Positions 7,102 to 7,731 of a DNA stretch of 7,731 nt are shown here, piece after piece. The notes below the pieces were generated by a model, which was given only the letters and a program-made list of their open reading frames with translations, was not told the origin of the DNA and searched no databases. The translations under genes were made by a program, and so were the position numbers. How positions within the stretch are numbered: the first letter of the stretch is position 1; each line of letters starts with the position of its first letter. Source of the DNA: Steroidobacteraceae bacterium (GTDB taxonomy: Bacteria > Pseudomonadota > Gammaproteobacteria > Steroidobacterales > Steroidobacteraceae); contig JAJTCR010000059.1 of assembly GCA_021325695.1 (NCBI GenBank), positions 1-7,731 on the forward strand, given 5' to 3'.

Positions 7102-7124
7102 GGTCCGACACGAAGCGTCGGACC
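7102..7124. repeat. Perfect 8-base inverted repeat before the hydrolase gene (possible operator or leader hairpin)
   Basis: GGTCCGAC (7102-7109) and GTCGGACC (7117-7124) are exact reverse complements separated by seven bases (ACGAAGC). The dyad ends five bases before the ribosome-binding site and starts just after the possible -10. Its place suits either a repressor operator over the transcription start or an mRNA hairpin near the 5' end. No T-run follows, so it is not an intrinsic terminator. Confidence 0.55.
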
Positions 7125-7129
7125 ACGAC

Positions 7130-7133
7130 GGAG
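7130..7133 (+). promoter_or_regulatory. Ribosome-binding site of the hydrolase gene
   Basis: GGAG at 7130-7133 is followed by six bases and the ATG at 7140. This supports 7140 as the original start, although the frame opened there does not run into the catalytic domain. Confidence 0.6.
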
Positions 7134-7139
7134 CCACGC

Positions 7140-7731
7140 ATGACTGACCGAAGGCGACCCATGTTGCGTGCGAGCGATTTCGATCCCGAAGTCCTGCATG
7201 TGTTCGACCAGTGGTCCCGGCGACGAACGCATCGATGGCCGGTACGTCGAATACGACTCGCCCAAGGGCCACGGTCGAGGCCGCGGCTACCTGGTGCGGC
7301 CGGCCCGAACCGGAGCGCCGCTCCCGGCGGTACTCGTGGTGCACGAGAATCGCGGACTCAACGCCCACATCGAAGACGTCGCGCGCCGCGTCGCACTGGC
7401 CGACTTCGTCGCACTGGCGCCGGACGCGCTGTTCCCGTTGGGCGGCTACCCCGGCGACGAGGACCAGGCGCGGGCGCTCTTCCCTAAACTCGACCAGGCC
7501 AAGGCGTTCGAGGACTTCATCGCCGCCACTGGGTACCTGCGCGCCCAGCCCGGCGTGCGCGACCGACTGGGCGTCGTCGGGTTCTGTTATGGCGGCGCGA
7601 TCGCCAACCGGTTGGCGATTGCGGTGCCCGCGGTTGCAGCCGCGGTGCCGTTCTACGGCAGCGCGCCTCCGGCGGAGGACGTGCTGGCGATCAAGGCGGA
7701 GCTGCTGCTCCACTTCGCTTCGAACGACGAA
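7140..7731 (+). pseudogene. Dienelactone hydrolase family protein (YghX-like), frame break near the N-terminus, partial at window edge
   Basis: An alpha/beta hydrolase of the dienelactone hydrolase family, of unknown substrate. From the ATG at 7140 the frame gives a family-like N-terminus ending in ASDFDPEVLHVFDQ, then turns Arg/Pro-rich and stops at 7485-7487. The homologous sequence resumes in the next frame at about 7210-7225 (GDERIDGRYVEYDSPKGHG) and runs intact to the window end. That part has HENRGL (Glu at 7345-7347), GFCYGG with the nucleophile Cys at 7585-7587, and LLLHFASNDE with a likely catalytic Asp at 7726-7728. The catalytic His lies outside the window. Relatives, from memory, have about 40 more residues between FD.. 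and D..I, including a hydrophobic leader-like segment; these are missing here. Reading the two parts as one protein needs a +1 shift. An internal ATG at 7198, in the catalytic frame, could yield a cytosolic form but lacks a clear ribosome-binding site. A sequencing or assembly error is possible. Confidence 0.75.

Larger units (their letters stand above)
7001..7139. other. Divergent intergenic region between mrpAB and the hydrolase gene
   Basis: This 139-base region must hold the promoters for both the antiporter operon (leftward) and the hydrolase gene (rightward). It contains three perfect short inverted repeats, listed separately. I found no convincing -35/-10 pair for the mrp operon, and no sigma-54-like element. 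For the rightward gene, TATGCT at 7095-7100 is a possible -10, but no good -35 lies 17 bases before it. Confidence 0.6.

Noticed and set aside
4166..7147. A 993-codon open frame on the plus strand opposite mrpAB
   Set aside because: Its translation is dominated by Arg, Gln, His, Glu and Ala with no recognisable domain, and it is exactly antisense to a clear membrane protein. Long antisense frames are common opposite high-G+C genes whose third positions are G or C.
1..7731. CRISPR arrays, tRNA or rRNA genes, insertion sequences, transposase genes or attachment sites
   Set aside because: I saw no regularly spaced repeats, no cloverleaf-like sequence and no transposase or integrase motifs. Nearly all the window is accounted for by respiratory/antiporter genes and one hydrolase.

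Overview
The window is G+C-rich DNA (by eye about two thirds G+C or more), gene-dense, from a bacterium that is most likely a member of the Pseudomonadota (beta- or gammaproteobacterial in style). This assignment rests on the fused form of the first antiporter subunit, the cytochrome type and the base composition. It is an inference, not a lineage call.

Layout. Positions 982-7000 on the minus strand hold a complete six-gene Mrp/Mnh/Pha/Sha-type multisubunit Na+(K+)/H+ antiporter operon in the order mrpAB (fused), mrpC, mrpD, mrpE, mrpF, mrpG. Every junction overlaps by 1 or 4 bases (TGATG, ATGA, ATGA, ATGA, GTGA), so the operon is tightly packed and probably translationally coupled. The key charged residues of MrpA and MrpD (the conserved Glu and Lys of NuoL/M/N-like proton channels) are all present, so the complex looks functional. 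After a 208-base gap, the left edge (773 to 1, minus strand) carries a membrane-anchored di-heme c-type cytochrome that runs off the window. Its C-terminal part resembles the cytochrome domains associated with cytochrome c oxidases, so respiratory oxidase genes may lie further left.

To the right, a 139-base intergenic region separates mrpAB from a divergent plus-strand gene of the dienelactone hydrolase (YghX-like) family. This region contains three inverted repeats, the best being an 8-base perfect dyad with a 7-base spacer just before the hydrolase ribosome-binding site. The hydrolase gene has a good ribosome-binding site and a family-like N-terminus, but the reading frame changes about 70 bases in. 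The stretch that in relatives carries the hydrophobic leader-like segment is absent, and the catalytic domain then continues intact to the window edge. It is either a deletion/frameshift allele, a cytosolic form started internally, or an assembly error.

How the genes work together: Mrp would exchange cytoplasmic Na+ (or K+) for external H+ using the proton motive force, and the neighbouring cytochrome belongs to the electron transfer that builds that force. No clearly undescribed system is visible. The points most worth a second look are the broken hydrolase, the dyads in the divergent region and the cytochrome next to Mrp.
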